A stretch of 64,000 nt of DNA from assembly GCA_021521415.1 (NCBI GenBank), contig JAIQDT010000027.1, positions 4,115,001-4,179,000 of the forward strand, written 5' to 3'. The DNA comes from Bidens hawaiensis. Lineage: Eukaryota > Streptophyta > Magnoliopsida > Asterales > Asteraceae. A model generated the notes under the pieces. That model saw nothing but the letters and a program-made list of their open reading frames with translations, was not told where the DNA came from and did no database searches. Below, one piece after another: positions 23,518 to 33,339 of the stretch; within the stretch, counting starts at the first letter, position 1; each line of letters opens with the position of its first letter. The translations under genes were made by a program, and so were the position numbers.

Positions 23518-24689
23518 CCCACCGAGAACACTAAAGTGTTCTCGGCTCACATCATGACCTGTATCCCAAGCCCACAAACAAGTTAAACTAAATACAAGAT
23601 AAGCTCAAATCACATAAACTAGGCCCAACTCAGCAAATGATTTTAAACCATTTAAACCAAGAAAAAAAATTTGAATCTCGCTTTATCAAAAGTTTGGGTA
23701 AAAAGGTCTGCCTTTTGATGATCCATGTGAACTTTTTCAATGTAAATTAATTTTTTTTCATAACAGACACATATAAAATGATATCGAAATTCATTATGTT
23801 TTGTTTTAGAGTGGTGCACATGGTTCTTCGTGATATACATCGCAACAGAGTTGTCAATAAAAATGAAGTAGTAAGAAACTTCAAACCATAATCCAGCAAA
23901 TATTGTTGGATCAAAAGAACCTATGAAGTGAAAATCAAGGATGCCTCATGTTCAGCTTTAGTGGCCAGAAAAGCATGGTAACAATTCATAAATCCCGCCA
24001 TTAGGGCTATATTCTCTTGAGTTTCTTTTGGTATTGTGGGAATCTGGCTGAAGTTCTGATTGCGAGGGGTCTTACCGGAATCATTTGTAGACTGACCAGA
24101 TTTGGTGAAAAATGCTGGAGGTTGTTTGGGCGAATTGGATAATGATGATTGCCCTAGAGTGGATGAAAACATCTAGAAGTTTACCTGTAGTGGTTGTTTA
24201 GTAGGCTTGAATAGTGAGAAGCTATCTTGAGACATAAGAGCACTGTTAGAAGCAACCTTATATCCCGCAGAACTGTAAGAACTAGCGTGATTTATTGCCC
24301 GTTTTTTATCATCCATATCACATGCCTTAATAGTGGCTATCATTTCAGTCATGCTCATTCTGTTAAGATCCTTGGTATTTTTGATAACCGCAACATTCAT
24401 GTCCCAATTTGCTTTGCAGAGAGTTCACCAACTTGTTGTTAATTTTTGAAGTTTGCAAAAAAATTTCTGCAGTTCTCATTTCAGTCACGAGAGATATAAA
24501 CCTTTGAAGTTGGGATTCCAATGTCTCTCCCAAAACATGATTAAATATATTAAACTTTTGTTGCAGCATATCTTGGCGACTTCTTTTCATATCCTCATTT
24601 CCCTCATAAAATTCTATCAGTGCAGCCCATAACTCCTTAGCAGATTGGAGTTCTCTAAACTGAAGGGCAATCTCAGGTGAGAGTGCCAT
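23518..24689 (-). repeat. Array unit 9 (joins the intact gag start)
   Basis: RNase H half like units 7-8. A stop in gag (ACATCTAGAAG, about 24173) splits the frame. At 24690 the sequence does not jump back to LTR but runs on into the genuine gag N-terminus, so this unit keeps the ancestral arrangement. Confidence 0.85.
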
Positions 24690-25016
24690 GGTTAGAGTGG
24701 AAAGAGCTTTCTCATCTTCTTCAACTTTGGCAAAGTCATCATCATCATATTGAGCAACTGGTTTCACAAGAACCTCGTCTGAACCATCCCTTTGATAGGT
24801 GATCCTTTGAGGTCCCCTCACAATGCTTTTCCAAATTTTTGAATCTTTCATCTTGGCATAGTGTTCGAAACGGAATTTCCATTCACTGAACCCCTCATGG
24901 GACAATAAAGGGGGTTTTTGAGTGGCAGTTCCCATGATGGAGTCAAGTTCCTGATGAAGTGACGAGTTGGTTGAGTTACTAGTGTTAGTTAACTTGGCCA
25001 TTCCAATTAAGTCCAA
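24363..25016 (-). CDS. Element C Gag N-terminal part (UBN2-type copia Gag)
   Basis: 217-codon frame starting MDLIGMAKLTN at 25016; a second possible start is MAKLTN six codons on. It reads SLHQELDSIMGTATQKPPLL, then EGFSEWKFRFEHYAKMKD, an acidic YDDDDFAKVEEDEKA stretch, MALSPEIALQFREL, and LWAALIEFYEGNEDMKRSR, the W...YEG pattern of copia Gag (UBN2 family). It would form the particle shell. The frame ends by a shift before the rest of gag, which continues out of frame in unit 9. Element E's gag (39733 onward) is homologous. Confidence 0.8.
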   Translation of the reverse strand: MDLIGMAKLTNTSNSTNSSLHQELDSIMGTATQKPPLLSHEGFSEWKFRFEHYAKMKDSKIWKSIVRGPQRITYQRDGSDEVLVKPVAQYDDDDFAKVEEDEKALSTLTMALSPEIALQFRELQSAKELWAALIEFYEGNEDMKRSRQDMLQQKFNIFNHVLGETLESQLQRFISLVTEMRTAEIFLQTSKINNKLVNSLQSKLGHECCGYQKYQGS

Positions 25017-25621
25017 TTAAATTAAGTCCAATTGAAAATTTTCAGTCCAATTAAAATTTTGTCCAGTAATCCAAGTACAAGAAGAACAAGCCCTAACCAA
25101 CAAACTGGGCTGAGAATACGTTGAAATAGGTTGACCGAGAACACTAATGTTGTTCAAAACATGACCGAAAACTCAAGTTGTAACTGAGCGTTGACCGAAA
25201 ACACTGGTGTTGACCAAACCATGACCGAAAAGTCAAGTCTTTAACCAAGAACTCAAAGTTGACCCAAAGGAACACTGAAAACCACAAGGCTAACCAAATC
25301 TTGACCGAGAACTGTTATGAGCCGAGAACTGATGGTTACCGAGAACTACCAGTGGCCGAAAACTAATGACTGTCAAGAACTGATGGTTGCCGAAAACTAC
25401 CAGTGGCCGTAAACCAAAGTATTTTTTTTAACTAACTTGTAACAAACTCCCGAGAAAAGTGGGATTTTGATTTGTTTCCAAACCAAAATCAATCTCTTCA
25501 CAAAAATACTTTCATCCTCTTCTCCGGTCACTGTTTCACCGGAAAAACGTTATAACCACCGTAGATGTTATTCTCAAATCGTTGATATCACAATAACGAG
25601 CTTGAAAATGTATAAGGATTT
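25017..25621 (-). other. Element C 5' leader
   Basis: Runs from gag toward the missing 5' LTR. Matches element E's leader (39199-39732) in order, for example AAGCTCGTTATTGTGATATC against AGGCTCGTTATTTTGATATC. It ends at 25621, a few bases short of where E's primer site lies, and is followed at once by D's LTR. Confidence 0.75.
25128..25420 (-). promoter_or_regulatory. TTGACC-rich cluster in element C leader
   Basis: At least five TTGACC cores (near 25132, 25190, 25210, 25259, 25310) plus ATGACCGA variants, in repeats of the form TTGACCGAGAAC/TTGACCGAAAAC, followed by (G)CCGAGAACT/GCCGAAAACT repeats. TTGACC is the WRKY W-box core. Whether it drives transcription is inferred. Confidence 0.5.
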
Positions 25622-25934
25622 GTTACAAGTATGAAACTCACCAAGTATTCGTAGTTGACCTGTTTAACATGCTTTTCAGGTAATCAGATATGAGAAGTAA
25701 TTTCCTGTGCGTTACGTGTCTGATTGGTGATTGATGTCGTGGGCATTTGAGTTAGAAGTAAAGTGATTGAAGAACAGGTTTAATTGTATCAGCTAGATTG
25801 TAAAAGATGTTAGAACGATGTAATATATCGTAAATTAGTTAGTAATGTTTCTTTTTGAACAATGTATTTGATACCAGTTGTATCTGTTCCATTTCCGTTT
25901 TACGCTTCCGCAATTCGCTTAACGGGGTGTGACA
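25622..25934 (+). repeat. Element D 5' LTR, last 313 bp only
   Basis: Nearly identical to 34122-34434, ending CGCTTAACGGGGTGTGACA. The other ~3.4 kb of this LTR is missing. The left edge coincides with element C's truncated leader. Confidence 0.88.
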
Positions 25935-25939
25935 GAAGT

Positions 25940-25957
25940 TGGTATCAGAGCCATTGG
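25940..25957 (+). other. Element D primer binding site
   Basis: TGGTATCAGAGCCATTGG, five bases after the LTR end GTGTGACA; complementary to plant initiator Met tRNA and identical to element A's site. Confidence 0.92.
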
Positions 25958-27778
25958 TTATAAAGAATTAGGTTATCCCATAGGATACCTATAATATAAC
26001 CGTAGGCTCGATTATCACTGGGAAAGTTAATAATGAGTAACGATAGATACTGATGGATGCCGGGATGAACTCGAAGGGCAAGTGAGTTATTATGGTCCGG
26101 AACGTAATAACAGACTTGCTTGTACGAGGGAATTCGGTGAGAAGTCGCGGAACATATTGATAGGTTAAAATGGCAACATACGTGCATAAAGGTGTGTGAA
26201 GTATAAATGACATGTGCATACGTGCTTATTTGAGACGAGGTATAGCGATACGTGTACGTACGGTACTACGGATGACATTGAATCTTATCATACCCAATAT
26301 TATATTCGGTTATAATCACTATTAATTCCTATTCTAATCAAAATTATATCTTACCAAAATTAATATTATATTTTATTGTAATTAATATTATATCTGTTCA
26401 TAACAAATAAAATATTTTATTTCTACCCTAATTAATAATATCTTTTGTGCTGATCTAAACTATCGAAAAACATTCTCTTCTGATTAGCGATTGCACCGAA
26501 AGATGTGAGTAGTTTTACAATTGATGAATAACCGGTGTTGCCCGTGAGTGAGAATATAAGAATGCTTCAATAAGTTTAAACTTAATATGGTGATGTGACG
26601 GAACCACAAAAGGGGCTTAATATATAAGGCCCGGGAACGAACCGTTGGAGGTGTGACTTACATATAATAATTTCAAGAAGACATATATATATATAATACT
26701 CCACAGTTTGAATCCAATCCTATCTTATAAACTGGTTCCTTTGACATTAATCTAAACTATTTTCCGGTCATCCATCCAATTCTGTTGTTCAGAAACAAAC
26801 ACCATCCCTAGGGGAAATACCTAGTGATGAGCCCGATTTATCAAATTATAAATATGATAATTACCAAAACTGGGTTTTCAATTATAATATGAGCAATTGT
26901 TACTACCAGTACATATAATGTACTAATAATATTTCAAAAAGAAATATTAATAATAGTAATTTCCTTTACGTATCACCAGTACAACTAACTCTGATGAACC
27001 TCCCTAACTAGCAAACTCTTCGAACCATCTATGAAAGACAACCTCTAACCTCTCCTATATTTTGCTATTCCAATTGGTTATTATAGGAGAGATATCTCAT
27101 GCTCACGAAATGATGACGTGCCCTGACAGGAATGGAACCTACTTACCTCCAACTAGTAAACTACTACTTTTATTAAGTCCGACATGCCTACGAAAACTGA
27201 ATGACCTGGCGAAAGAATATATTTTACGATTATAGTTAACACACATTCAGAATTAAGGTGGAATGTACACGTGCATTCCCATTATAACTTACTGATTAAA
27301 CTCGTAATGAGCAAATATCTACCTACAGGAGAGACCGAACAAAAACAGCTTCCCAATAATGGGATCGTATAGGAACAATTGTCGTATAAGTTGTGAACTA
27401 TTTATAATTGTTAAAACGCGTGCTTTGATAGATAAGGATAGTATGGTATTGTCGTGTATAGTTTCTGATACTCCATACAAGCATATGGTGGTGCGCTATG
27501 CTAATATGGAGGACGATTTGGGCATTTTTAATACAAACATTGACCCCTATTGGGTTAAAACTTCTTGTCATGAGATGACAACTTTTAATATATAAGCAAA
27601 CTTTGGCGTTTCCTAGGCTAATTTTACATACTATCCTTAGTATTCAGACTCAAGAACAAACCAGTGTGATATATACGTGTTAATTGAAATACCTGATTAC
27701 TTGTTATTGTAATTCCTTTTGTGATCATTAGTGTATGTGAATTTTGTTAATTGTTGGATAACTGGTTATTGTTATAGA
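25958..27778 (+). other. Element D leader between primer site and gag
   Basis: About 1.8 kb, AT-rich, with no supported gene. The first ~200 bases match element A's leader. A small open stretch at 27359-27595 has no recognised domain and I do not call it. Confidence 0.6.
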
Positions 27779-28711
27779 ATGGGCCCGAAGAAAGTAAACA
27801 TGTTTTCTGAGGCAGATATAGCCGAGATGATCGCTCGACAACTACAAACAATACTTCCGACAATAGCAGCACAATTCGCTGCTGGTATCCATACAACTAT
27901 GAATACAAATCAAGTGTCGAACGCTAACGCGGCCGTAAATACTAATCCCCCAACAAATACTAATACAACCACAAATGCTCCCCCGATAAATACTGATACT
28001 ATCACAACTAATACTACCCCGTTGAATACCAATATTACTTTCAATAATGATAATCTCCCACCGAACTTGAACAATAGTTGTAACAATCAAAATCCCCTGC
28101 AACACGGATATCAACTTAAGAACTTCATGCTATGTAAACCTATGGAATTTAGCGGTACTGAAGGACCAAATGGACTGGTAAAGTTGATTGAAAAGACTGA
28201 ATCCATCATTAATATCACTAACTGTCCACCAGATTGTATTGTCAAATTTGCTACTTCTACATTTGTAGACCATGCGCTAATGTGGTGGAATACTGTTGTG
28301 CAAATTCGAGGACAAGAGGCAACCAATCGTATGTCTTGGACAGAACTTAAAAATCTTATGATAAAACACTTTTGTCCGATAAACGAAATTCAGAAATTAG
28401 AGCAAGAACTTTGGAATCTAGAAATGAAGGGTGCAGATCACTTGGAGTATTCCCATCGCTTTAACGAACTGGCTCGTCTAGTCCCATGGTTAGCTACTCC
28501 AGAATCTAAACGTAATGAACGCTACATTTGGGGTTTAGCCCCCGAAGTCAGGAGTTTGGTTAATTCAACTGGCCCTGTAACTTTCGAAAATGCCGTGTTA
28601 CAAGCTGGCATTGTAACTTCTGATTTGATTATAAGTGGTGCGTTAAGAATGCCTGGGGAATCATTTGGTACAAAACGAACCAATTATGGAGCGGGAATAC
28701 AAGAAAGATAA
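27779..28711 (+). CDS. Element D Gag polyprotein (capsid), intact frame
   Basis: 310-residue frame from MGPKKVNMFSEADIAEMIA; an upstream in-frame Met at 27731 exists, but the MGPKK start fits the family better. After the N-terminal helix comes a low-complexity Asn/Thr linker (residues ~45-105), then the retrotransposon gag domain: FMLCKPMEFSGTEGPNGLVK, CIVKFATSTFVDHALMWWN, WTELKNLMIKHFCP, DHLEYSHRFNELARLVP, KRNERYIWGLAPEVRSLV. This domain packs element RNA in cytoplasmic particles. It ends shortly before a separate zinc-knuckle frame at 28792, probably by frameshift. It is striking that gag is open while pol is ruined. Confidence 0.9.
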   Translation: MGPKKVNMFSEADIAEMIARQLQTILPTIAAQFAAGIHTTMNTNQVSNANAAVNTNPPTNTNTTTNAPPINTDTITTNTTPLNTNITFNNDNLPPNLNNSCNNQNPLQHGYQLKNFMLCKPMEFSGTEGPNGLVKLIEKTESIINITNCPPDCIVKFATSTFVDHALMWWNTVVQIRGQEATNRMSWTELKNLMIKHFCPINEIQKLEQELWNLEMKGADHLEYSHRFNELARLVPWLATPESKRNERYIWGLAPEVRSLVNSTGPVTFENAVLQAGIVTSDLIISGALRMPGESFGTKRTNYGAGIQER

Positions 28712-28791
28712 CAGAATAAATGTGCGCGCCTTGCAATACAAAATTACACAATGATCAGTTCCGATGTGAAGCAAGGTAAGTATAACGGCCT

Positions 28792-29136
28792 TTGCCTAGA
28801 TGTGGAAAATGTGGTTATCATCATGTTGGTGAATGTCGGACCAATGTGTGTCACAAATGTGGGAAAGTGGGACACTATGCCCGAAATTGTAGAACTGTTA
28901 TGAATACTATAAATCCACCAACCCAACTCCAGGACTCACAACTACCCCAACCGCAACCAACACGACAACAACCAGTCTACCAAAACCAAACCATAATAAA
29001 CCGTAATGCCTGTTATGAGTGTGGTAGTGTGAAGCACATCAAGAAAGACTGCCCTAGATTGAACCCAATTGCGACTGGAATACAAAGGCAAGGACCGACA
29101 TCGACGTCTAACACGACTAGGGGTCAAGTATTGTGA
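28792..29136 (+). CDS. Element D nucleocapsid zinc knuckles
   Basis: 114-codon stretch with CGKCGYHHVGEC (a variant knuckle), CHKCGKVGHYARNC (CX2CX4HX4C), a Pro/Gln-rich spacer, and CYECGSVKHIKKDC (CX2CX4HX4C). Such knuckles bind RNA at the C-terminal end of Gag. It is in a different frame from 27779-28711, so Gag and nucleocapsid are split by a frameshift near 28711-28790. Confidence 0.85.
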   Translation: MPRCGKCGYHHVGECRTNVCHKCGKVGHYARNCRTVMNTINPPTQLQDSQLPQPQPTRQQPVYQNQTIINRNACYECGSVKHIKKDCPRLNPIATGIQRQGPTSTSNTTRGQVL

Positions 29137-29530
29137 ATAAACCGTATAGAACAAATGTAGTAACAGGTACGTTCCTAGTAATGCCTAATATACTTTAGTT
29201 TATTTATTACGGACACTGATAGACGTTTCGTTCCTACAAGTTATTACCTTGGAAAATATACCGTCTAGTAAAATAACAATTCTGTATACTATAGAAACCA
29301 CCAAAAGTAAGACTATAAATACTAACCATATTACTCGAAAAACTACCCTCTTAACCTAAATAACTAGCTATTCCCTATCGATGCACTCCCGGTGGAAGTG
29401 AGGAGTCATTGTGTAATAGTCAGTATGGACTAGTTAATTGAGTTCAAATGAAGGTTATATATAAAAATAGAACTGTTATACTGCCTCTTCTAGATAAAGA
29501 AGTGATCCCGTACACGGAACAAAACCTAGT
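29137..29530 (+). pseudogene. Element D protease remnant
   Basis: Degenerate: GTFLVMPN near 29167, a stretch near 29210-29235 resembling the FDTGADRSFV active site with a stop in it (FIYYGH then RRF), and MDWLIEFK near 29426 matching the GMDWL block that follows gypsy proteases. An IP-type stretch near 29470-29520 leads into the RT linker, then homology stops. Confidence 0.6.
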
Positions 29531-29639
29531 ACCCCAATGATGAAACACGGATGAGAAAAACTATACTATCCGTAACCGAAACTTGAACTTTAAACTTTTA
29601 TAGCCTTAATAACTGAGTGATGAACAAGGAAAAGTCAGG

Positions 29640-29860
29640 CCAGATGTTTGGATAAACTGAGTAGTAGTATAAAAATGTAAACAAAATCTATGAAGGAATC
29701 ATAGGCTCATGTGTTGTAAAGTGTGCACTATTATAAGTTCTGGGGGAATACTAAAGATCCTCGGAGATGCTACAACAATTCGAGATACCCCATTGGAAGT
29801 GGGAAACAAACTAAAGTAGAACCCTTAATATGTGTTCCTTAAACATCCCAAGAAAGCAAT
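29640..29860 (+). pseudogene. Element D integrase N-terminal remnant
   Basis: Readable pieces are VKCALL near 29717 (the Cys pair region of the HHCC motif) and LQQFEIPHWKWE near 29770, the conserved LLQ-P-IP-WKWE block before the first catalytic Asp. The catalytic core that should follow is missing. Confidence 0.6.
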
Positions 29861-30375
29861 TCAAGCTGAATGATAGTTCCCTGACTAATCCACTCCAAAT
29901 ACCTTCTTCTGATTTGTAACAACTATCCAACTGAAAAACTCGCCTTAACAAAATCTTATTCTTGGTGAATTGTGTATGAAATTTTAGATCCCTAATTGGC
30001 CTACGCACGGTCTATAATCCTCTATAAAACAATCAAATCAAATAAACTATTCAAACAATAGAGGAAAGTGAGACCAGTAATTTCAATCCTCGTACATTAA
30101 CAGTCATCATAATATTATACAAGTGGTAATATACTATATTATACGAGCAAGAATGTAACTCGCCATCTTATTAAAATTGAAAAAAAATTGGTGACATCCA
30201 AAATACAAAATCCGATTCGATTTCGAGAATCATAAATAAAGCTCGTAATATTAATAACAAACCGAATACCGCCTAAGGCTAACAAGAGGGCTATACTGAA
30301 AAATACGAGAAGTTATCAAATTTTGAAAGTTGTTAGTTGAGTTAAGGAACGGTGAGTTGATTCTAAAATATATAG
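29861..30375 (+). other. Element D, unresolved pol remnant
   Basis: AT-rich sequence lying where integrase core should be. I could not match it to a domain in any frame. Confidence 0.4.
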
Positions 30376-30705
30376 CACTGTACAAAATTGCCTTGAAAGT
30401 TAACCCCATAACGTATTAAACAAAATTATTTCACTCCCGATATTTCATATATCGAATCAAAACGAGTGCCTTACTGACAGGGCAGAATTAGTATTATTTG
30501 AAATCTTTTATACAACTAAACTCTATAAAGAGACTCGTGAAAATTCTGAGCGGGGAAAATCAAACAGTTGCGACACAATAAAATCTCATTGAATAAAATT
30601 CAGTGGAATCCACAACGGGGAATCAAACGTGTTCGGAAACAGAAAAACGAATTCCGAAACAAATGATTATAAAATTTTCCCCAAAAAGAGCATATTTGGC
30701 ATATT
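30376..30705 (+). pseudogene. Element D integrase C-terminus and chromodomain-like remnant
   Basis: After a decayed stretch, reading with shifts gives CLTDRAELVLFE, then KIKQLRHNKISLIKIQWNPQ, then a W/RxxK stretch and FRNK...FSPK before the stop. This follows the pattern of plant chromovirus C-termini: a VPLDEI linker, then an R-KQLR-K-I-IVKVQW chromodomain core. A chromodomain would target integration to heterochromatin. The frame contains stops. Confidence 0.6.
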
Positions 30706-30708
30706 GAA

Positions 30709-30741
30709 TTTTGGGGACGAAATTTCTTAACTGTGGGAGAA
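30709..30741 (+). other. Element D polypurine tract
   Basis: TTTTGGGGACGAAATTTCTT followed by AACTGTGGGAGAA directly before TGTGACATCC. This is the standard layout before a gypsy 3' LTR in plants and fixes the LTR start at 30742. Confidence 0.85.
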
Positions 30742-33339
30742 TGTGACATCCGTGGCAAAACCGAGTACACCTTAGTACTTACAAACTCGAATAAGTGTTT
30801 AACCGTTTATTGCGTAACGAACGAACGAATAACCAAACGGGTCTGGTTATGGTCAGGATATCCCAGGGTGCTATCTAAAAGCGATATACGATCTATGCAA
30901 GCTAAAATATTTGTAATATGGCCATAGTTCGATAGCCAACAAGTTAAACGAAAACATGCTCGTTTAACTACCCGCTATAGATTTTAACGCGAAAGATAGT
31001 TACAAACCAAGCATTGGATCATCCGTTAAGCCGAAAAAGACTTACCAAACACTTATCTGAAATGTTTTAAGCAATCCGGGAAAATATTTTCGATTTTTAC
31101 AAACGTATAGTATGTTTTTATAATTTTACACAAAACTAGCCGAAAAACACTCGTTTTCGCTCCGTTTGTCGCACCCGGTATATTTTTGTCGCCAGAAACT
31201 GAACCCGAAATAAATTTGGACTCGTCATTTCACGTTCGGAGCATGTAAATCGAGAAAAGTGGGCCAAATGGGCCCAAAAGGGTACCCAACGAGCCCAGCC
31301 CGCCAAAGAAGACTTTCCCCCCTTAAACCCTTTTCATATTTAAACAACTTCTAAGATATTTTGTGATATCTTTTTCATGAGAATTCTGGACACAAGTTCT
31401 GCTCCAGCCAGAAAACCTTCAAACCCTAAGGTAAGGAGCTTAAATAAGTAGCTTTTGTACTTGTTTAAAGTCGTTTAATACCATAAAAACATGTCTTGGT
31501 TACTAAAAATCATTCCTAACCTTGTAAAAATCCTAAAAATGGTCCATAAACATGTTTTGATCATAAACACGGTAAGGAACCTATTTTGATATTTTTTTTG
31601 TTCATAAACACGGATGAAAGGGTTGAAACGGCGTTTTTACGGTTCAAAAGTTCGTTTTTTTGCACTAGCCGAAACCCTAAGTTAAGGGCTGTTATGTTGA
31701 TGAAAAATTGATTGGTTTGTGATATAGTACTTGTAACTTGCTTTCTTAGAAGCACAGAACTTGAAAACTTGATTAAAAAGTCGGAAACGAGCCAAACCCG
31801 CTAAGGTAATACCGAAACACTCGCTTACGGGCTGTTTAGATTAAGGTTGTGATGTGCATATTATTAGACCTTGAAATTTTTCAGGAACATCAGGGAACAT
31901 GTCATTGAGTCCCTGTTCAAATTTGGTAATTTTTTGAACATCCAAGAATATTTGGCAAATTTATTACCGAATTGGGACGTTTATTTGGGAAAAATAGCTA
32001 AATACTTCAAAAATTATGAAATTTTTCTGGGAACTCAGATTTTATGTATTTTGATCACATATGAATTTTGAGATCATTTGGAGAAGTCTAAGGGTGTTTT
32101 GTATATATGCGTTCATGCGAATTTTTATAGCCGAATTTGGGCTGAAAAGAACATTGAACAGGCTTTTTACATTCTGGAATTGATACAGGTTATTTTGGGA
32201 CATGATTTGAGTATTCAGGAAATTTTGTGGAATTTTTTGAAATTGTTTGGGATAAACAGACGATTTTCAGGCGAAATATAGCTGATAAAATGAATTTTTA
32301 TAAATTATTTAATCAGTAAGTAATTCCAAAAAATATTTTTATAAAAATCTACATATTTTAATTGATAAGTGGCTAAATTTTCATAATTTAATGATTAACG
32401 GTTAATTCATTATGCTAATTTAAAGATTAAACAAATTCAGTTTTTATAAAAACCGGCAAGTTCGCGACTAACGAACCTGCGGGAATATCAAAACACCAAG
32501 AGTGATCAAAAATCATATTTTTGGACTAATTAAGTAAAAACGAACTTTTCTATGATAAACCTGGACAATCCGGATAGATTGTGCGCGTTTCTTCTTAAAT
32601 CAAACTGAATAAACGGAAACGGACCCCGAGGCTAATCCGGTACCCCGGTATGTGATCCTTTTTTATAACTTAATCATTTTATTAACCAATACATTTACCC
32701 AAGCTTATTTTCCCATAACTGTTTTCTGAACGCGTAAACGAGCAACTTGGCCCAGCTGGGAAAACAGGAATCTGAGCCAAGTTCAGTTTTAAGTATTAGA
32801 CATTAAACAACATCACAGCCTAAGCCTATTACCACTTTCTGGGTGTACCAGCTATACCCAGATTAGTTATACAGCCCAGTTTAATACTGAGATTATAATA
32901 ATATTAAAATATTAATATTATTATAATATGGACTATAGGGACTAAGTGATAGCAAGGGAAACGAACCCTGTGCTGATCTCGCACTGAGTGCCTACAAAAC
33001 CGTGAGTTTCATGACCCCACCCTTTAAACTATTTTACGAACTTTTGGGGTGAAAAGCATGTTTATACACGTTATTTATCTAAACACGGATCAGGATATAA
33101 AATATCTAAACATTTATATATGAAAAGTCTCTACAAACATAATGACTGACTACGTGCTGATGAAAGATGATTATTATCGTTGATTGATATATTGAGTGGA
33201 GATAATACGAATTTCAAAACATAATGAAATTACACGTGACAACATGTTTATACAAACACGTTATGTAATGTTAAACATAACTAATTTGGGAGACAATGTG
33301 GTCTGTAATGGCCATGGGGATAACGTGGTCTGTGATGAT

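Larger units (their letters stand above)
14061..24689 (-). repeat. Nine-unit tandem array of chimeric copia segments (~1.18 kb each)
   Basis: Each unit, read on the minus strand, is: gag from MALSPEIA through its C-terminus; a direct join into the last part of RNase H (QQYLRDYG ... KTKHNEFRYHFI ... YIEKVHMDHQKADLFTQ); a short 3' tail; the first ~115 bp of LTR; then a join back into gag. The landmark CCCACCGAG recurs at 14061, 15245, 16421, 17603, 18785, 19969, 21152, 22335 and 23518, with spacings 1184, 1176, 1182, 1182, 1184, 1183, 1183 and 1183. The LTR/gag junction (AGTGCCAAA...CAATAGCCCACC) is of the same form in every unit, so all descend from one rearrangement. Units differ by substitutions and small indels. 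That argues against simple assembly duplication. Confidence 0.93.
13791..25621 (-). mobile_element. Element C: copia retrotransposon expanded into a tandem array
   Basis: On the minus strand, a leader (25621-25017) and the start of gag (25016-24690) lead into nine tandem chimeric units (24689-14061), then one complete 3' LTR (14173-13791). The 5' LTR is absent: the leader stops just short of the expected primer site at 25621 and abuts element D's LTR stub. LTR and gag are homologous to element E, so C and E are one family. Protease, integrase and almost all RT are missing from every unit. Confidence 0.85.

Noticed and set aside
14772..24442. Repeated plus-strand 71-codon frames (MRHKST...) in each array unit
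   Set aside because: They are antisense to the open gag frame in every unit and carry no known domain. Their repetition follows from the tandem array.
14061..24689. Could the array be a CRISPR or a recombination locus of immune genes?
   Set aside because: Units are 1.18 kb, near-identical and without spacers; they encode Gag and RNase H. Eukaryotic context also excludes CRISPR.
25945..26219. Minus-strand frames next to element D's primer site
   Set aside because: Leader sequence shared with element A; no protein similarity seen.
28111..29154. Minus-strand frames opposite element D's gag
   Set aside because: They are shadows of the gag and zinc-knuckle frames, with no domain.
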